NCBI GenBank assembly: GCA_000991135.1 | Contig: LBST01000005.1 | Coordinates: 1-64,000, forward strand | DNA length: 64,000 nucleotides | Direction of reading: 5' to 3' | From: Candidatus Roizmanbacteria bacterium GW2011_GWC1_37_12 | GTDB taxonomy: Bacteria > Patescibacteriota > Microgenomatia > UBA1406 > GWC2-37-13 | Program-made: the position numbers and the translations under genes | Part shown: positions 61,762 to 64,000 of the stretch, piece by piece | Numbering within the stretch: position 1 is the stretch's first letter | How the letters are laid out: every line of letters starts with the position of its first letter | The notes under the pieces: model-generated | Database searches by the model: none | What the model saw: the letters and a program-made list of their open reading frames with translations, nothing else | Told to the model about the DNA's origin: nothing

Positions 61762-62025
61762 ATGTATGCAGTTTATGTTCTTAGAAGCATGAAAGATGGA
61801 AGAACGTATGTAGGTTGTACAAAAGATTTGAATAATAGACTCAAAGAACACAATGCTGGAGAAGTTACATCAACAAAAACAAGATTACCATTTATTGTCT
61901 GGTATAAAGAAGAATTTACTGATAAGTATAAAGCGTTTGAACGTGAACAGCATTTCAAAACTGCATGGGGAAGAAGACAGTTAAGAAAGATCTTAGATAA
62001 TTTACAGCATGACAAAAATGAATAG
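61762..62025 (+). CDS. GIY-YIG domain protein
   Basis: An 87 aa single-domain protein. YAVYVLRSMKDGRTYVGCTKDLNNRLKEHN is the GIY-YIG core with the conserved Arg, and FEREQHFKTAWGR supplies the Glu. It is a paralogue of the protein at 25317 but from another branch of the small GIY-YIG family. Its end overlaps the next gene by 17 bp. It lies just after the tRNA cluster. Confidence 0.85.
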   Translation: MYAVYVLRSMKDGRTYVGCTKDLNNRLKEHNAGEVTSTKTRLPFIVWYKEEFTDKYKAFEREQHFKTAWGRRQLRKILDNLQHDKNE

Positions 62026-62440
62026 CAATTCACCAAAAATTAATGTCGACATTTTGATTATAAAAGACAACAAAATTTTACTTGGTCTCCTGACAGAAAA
62101 ATGGAACTATGAAGGAAAAATAGTCTATGGAGTTCCAGGGCGTGATATTAAATTCAGGGAAAAAATTGGAGAAACTGTAAAAAGAAATATCAAAGAAGAA
62201 TTTAATTGCAATGTTACTGATTACCGAATTATGTGTGTTAATGCGAATTATGCTCTTGGCAATCATTATATTGGTGTCGGCGTTATTGCCGAAATCGACG
62301 GTGAACCGAGAAATTTGATTCCAGAAGATTGGGAGAAATGGGAATGGTTTGATAAAGACAATATACCTCCTAACCTTTTTCCTGCAACTAAAAATCTCAT
62401 TGACTGTTACTTACAAAATAAAGTTAATGTAGCAGAGTAA
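62009..62440 (+). CDS. NUDIX-like protein with diverged box
   Basis: A 143 aa NUDIX-fold protein. VDILIIKDNKILLGLL starts the fold. The box GRDIKFREKIGETVKRNIKEEF keeps most acidic residues, but the consensus REUXEEXGU reads RNIKEEFN, so the first Glu and the Gly are changed. WEKWEWFDKDNIP is the usual end block. Met1 (62009) or Met4 (62018) could be the start. Confidence 0.75.
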   Translation: MTKMNSNSPKINVDILIIKDNKILLGLLTEKWNYEGKIVYGVPGRDIKFREKIGETVKRNIKEEFNCNVTDYRIMCVNANYALGNHYIGVGVIAEIDGEPRNLIPEDWEKWEWFDKDNIPPNLFPATKNLIDCYLQNKVNVAE

Positions 62441-62512
62441 AACTTTTTAGTTCTAAATGTTGTTTTAGGCCGTTCAACTGAATTAATAAGTCAGATGTGA
62501 TATAGTTTGATA

Positions 62513-62560
62513 GGCCCGCTTCGACTCGATGGCCGAATCGAGGCGAGTTCGAGCGAAGTA
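62513..62560. repeat. GC-rich imperfect hairpin in a spacer
   Basis: CGCTTCGACTCG and CGAGTTCGAGCG are approximate inverted arms, with TCGAT-GGCCG-AATCGA in the middle. It lies in the 148-bp gap between the convergent genes at 62009 and 62589. It looks like the other GC-rich repeats. The rest of the gap shows nothing else. Confidence 0.45.
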
Positions 62561-62588
62561 CCGTCACCAGCTCACAAGGCTTTAAAAC

Positions 62589-63161
62589 TTACTTCAAGTG
62601 TCTGCTTATAAAAACTATCAACCAGAAGAAGATCAAAAATAGATAAAAGATTTCAAAGATGGCGTTGAAGTTATTGGTCAGGACGAATAGAAAAATAGTG
62701 ATGATTTGGATTAAGAGTAAGTTATTTGTTAAGAACTGAAATCCTTCGTTCTTAGTGAGTTTGGCAAAGAGGAATTCCGAAATCGTCCAAAAGAAAAATA
62801 AAACATAGACTATAGCAAGATGAATTTCTTTAAACTGGTGAGCAGGAAAAAACCCGAGCAATCCAAAAGATAAAACGGCGATCAGCCAAGAAACTGCAGT
62901 TGGGGAGAAAACATAGAGTCTAAAATATTTAAAAACATAGAAAGTGAAGCTCAAATCCAAGAAACTTTTTATAAAAAAAACTGCATTAAAGTAAGAAAGT
63001 TTATCCTCGGTTAAAAATCGACTCATTGCTGAAATCGTATATTTGGAAAAACTGTAATTTTCTATCTGACCGCTTAGATAAAAAGTAGATGAAAGGAAAA
63101 AGAGAATGGAGAGAATAGCGTTATATTTAAAAATCTTTAATCGTGTTTGACGGTTTTCCAT
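62589..63161 (-). CDS. DUF998-like membrane protein
   Basis: A 190 aa protein with six hydrophobic segments. SKYTISAMSRF after the first helix and GFFPAHQFKEIHLAIVYVLFF in the middle resemble DUF998 family proteins, whose function is unknown. The start overlaps the NUDIX gene by 25 bp. Confidence 0.55.
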   Translation of the reverse strand: MENRQTRLKIFKYNAILSILFFLSSTFYLSGQIENYSFSKYTISAMSRFLTEDKLSYFNAVFFIKSFLDLSFTFYVFKYFRLYVFSPTAVSWLIAVLSFGLLGFFPAHQFKEIHLAIVYVLFFFWTISEFLFAKLTKNEGFQFLTNNLLLIQIITIFLFVLTNNFNAIFEIFYLFLIFFWLIVFISRHLK

Positions 63162-63559
63162 ATTTTTTCAAAAGCTTCTCGATCGGATTTATAAGTCAAA
63201 GTATTTTTTACTTCATCGGCAGAGACAAATTTTGCATCCATCATTTCCCAATCATGGTTCTTCGGGTCCCCAGAAATATATTCCATAAAAAAATAGTAAA
63301 CAGTTTTTTTAATTAAGTCTCCGTTCCATTTATATTCATAATTGGTAATTATTGGTTTATCGATAATTATTTTTGCTTTAATACCGCTTTCTTCTTCGAC
63401 TTCCCGCAAAGCAGCTTTCTCCATCGATTCGTTACCGTCTTTGTCACCAACTAAGCCTTTCGGAAACACCCAGCCTTTATGTTGGGAATGCTGGGTAATT
63501 AACCAAAGATTTCCTTTATAGACAATGCCACCGGCAGAAGTTTGATATATTACCTTCAT
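63137..63559 (-). CDS. NUDIX hydrolase
   Basis: A 140 aa NUDIX protein. GLVGDKDGNESMEKAALREV followed by EEESGIKA is an intact NUDIX box with a short insert. TSAGGIVYKGNLWLITQHSQ and WVFPKG precede it, as in the Ap4A/ADP-ribose type. The 4-bp overlap with the HAD gene upstream suggests coupled translation. Substrate is not determined. Confidence 0.85.
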   Translation of the reverse strand: MKVIYQTSAGGIVYKGNLWLITQHSQHKGWVFPKGLVGDKDGNESMEKAALREVEEESGIKAKIIIDKPIITNYEYKWNGDLIKKTVYYFFMEYISGDPKNHDWEMMDAKFVSADEVKNTLTYKSDREAFEKIWKTVKHD

Positions 63560-64000
63560 AAAGATATTCTATCTAAAAATTCGTCGAAGTTGGTGACGAC
63601 CCGGTCAGCTTTTTCAATGACCGTTTGTCTTTTGACATTTTCGCAAAAAGCAGTGAATCGGGCTAGTCCGTTTTCTTTTAGTTGGTAATCAGTATAGCCG
63701 TCGCCGATAATATGAACCTCGCCTTTTAGGTTCAGTTTTTTTACTACGTCAACTTTGCCGTTTTTTTTACTCAAACGATTGTTAGTATCGTAACCAATGA
63801 CCTTGTCGTTTTTATTAAATAAAAAAGTGTTAGCAAAAATATGATTTTTTATAATGCCAAAGTCGGTAACGACAGGTTCGATAAATTCCTTGAATCCTCC
63901 GGAAACTATGTATATTTCTTTAAAGTATTTTTTGAAGAAATTCTTGTTTGATAGTATTGACTTTGTTATTTTGTTTTTTAGTATTTTAGTCAGTCGAACA
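63556..64000 (-). CDS. HAD family phosphatase, SerB-like (5' end beyond window)
   Basis: A partial gene: the frame stays open to the window end, so 148 codons (including the stop) are seen and the N-terminal catalytic DxDxT motif is outside. Visible are motif II YIVSGGF, the motif III Lys in SKKNGKVDVVKK and motif IV IGDGYTDYQ. This set matches phosphoserine-phosphatase-like HAD enzymes. A short version starting with TTG at 63774 would lose motif II and is not credible. Confidence 0.82.
   Translation of the reverse strand, partial: VRLTKILKNKITKSILSNKNFFKKYFKEIYIVSGGFKEFIEPVVTDFGIIKNHIFANTFLFNKNDKVIGYDTNNRLSKKNGKVDVVKKLNLKGEVHIIGDGYTDYQLKENGLARFTAFCENVKRQTVIEKADRVVTNFDEFLDRISL

Noticed and set aside
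63556-63774. A 72 aa protein starting with TTG at 63774
   Set aside because: The same frame stays open upstream to the window end and contains HAD motif II, so it is the 3' part of a longer gene.
1-64000. UGA recoding to glycine, as in Gracilibacteria and SR1
   Set aside because: RF2 is encoded here and several genes end with UGA directly followed by a new gene (for example the stop at 54485-54487), so UGA is a stop.

Overview
The window looks like part of a low-GC genome of a Candidate Phyla Radiation (Patescibacteria) bacterium, most likely of the Microgenomates type. The grounds are compact RNA polymerase subunits (RpoB 1063 aa, RpoC 1252 aa), very tight and overlapping genes, lamin-tail and CAP surface proteins, an unusually large set of polytopic GT-C glycosyltransferases, and no transposase or phage genes. 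The lineage is an inference from gene content. UGA acts as a stop and RF2 is present, so the genetic code is the standard bacterial one.

Layout. 0.2-10.3 kb: minus-strand information operon rpoB-rpoC-rpsL-rpsG-fusA with its own extended -10 promoter and a leader hairpin. 10.3-17.0 kb: minus-strand envelope genes: a short RmlA-like nucleotidyltransferase, small membrane proteins, a CAP protein, a lamin-tail protein, and an FtsE-FtsX cell-wall module followed by a coiled-coil C39-type peptidase. 17.1-21 kb: prfB, a YbaK-type tRNA editing protein, a Doc-type toxin-antitoxin pair with a palindromic operator, and a PilM-like/LytR_C fusion. 21.0-23.9 kb: dnaG-rpoD. 24-26.5 kb: accessory genes (HEPN-like protein, GIY-YIG, CPBP protease) separated by repeat-rich spacers. 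26.5-54.5 kb: a glycan locus with fourteen large membrane proteins of GT-C/GT39/YfhO type, five GT2 and one GT4 enzymes, a Wzx-like flippase and a secreted deacetylase-like protein. 54.5-57.4 kb: a MacA-MacB-type tripartite transporter. 57.4-60.7 kb: NUDIX, mutM, a second GT4 and uppP. 60.8-64 kb: an RRM RNA-binding protein, five tRNA genes, a second GIY-YIG protein, two NUDIX proteins, a DUF998-like membrane protein, and an HAD phosphatase cut by the window end.

How the parts fit. Cytoplasmic GT2/GT4 enzymes could build lipid-linked glycans or polyprenyl-phosphate sugars. The flippase would move the lipid-linked product, the GT-C enzymes would transfer sugars outside the membrane, and UppP would recycle the lipid carrier. 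The acceptor is unknown.

The most unusual signal is a population of several families of interspersed palindromic repeats. Many copies lie in frame inside coding sequences, chiefly the glycosyltransferases, or exactly at gene overlaps. One in-frame copy can be tested inside the window, because a paralogous GT2 gene lacks it. Other points are near-leaderless extended -10 promoters, shared bidirectional -10 boxes between divergent genes, a rare tRNA-Ile with anticodon UAU, and a GT-C subfamily with a D-Q-x-R-D motif.
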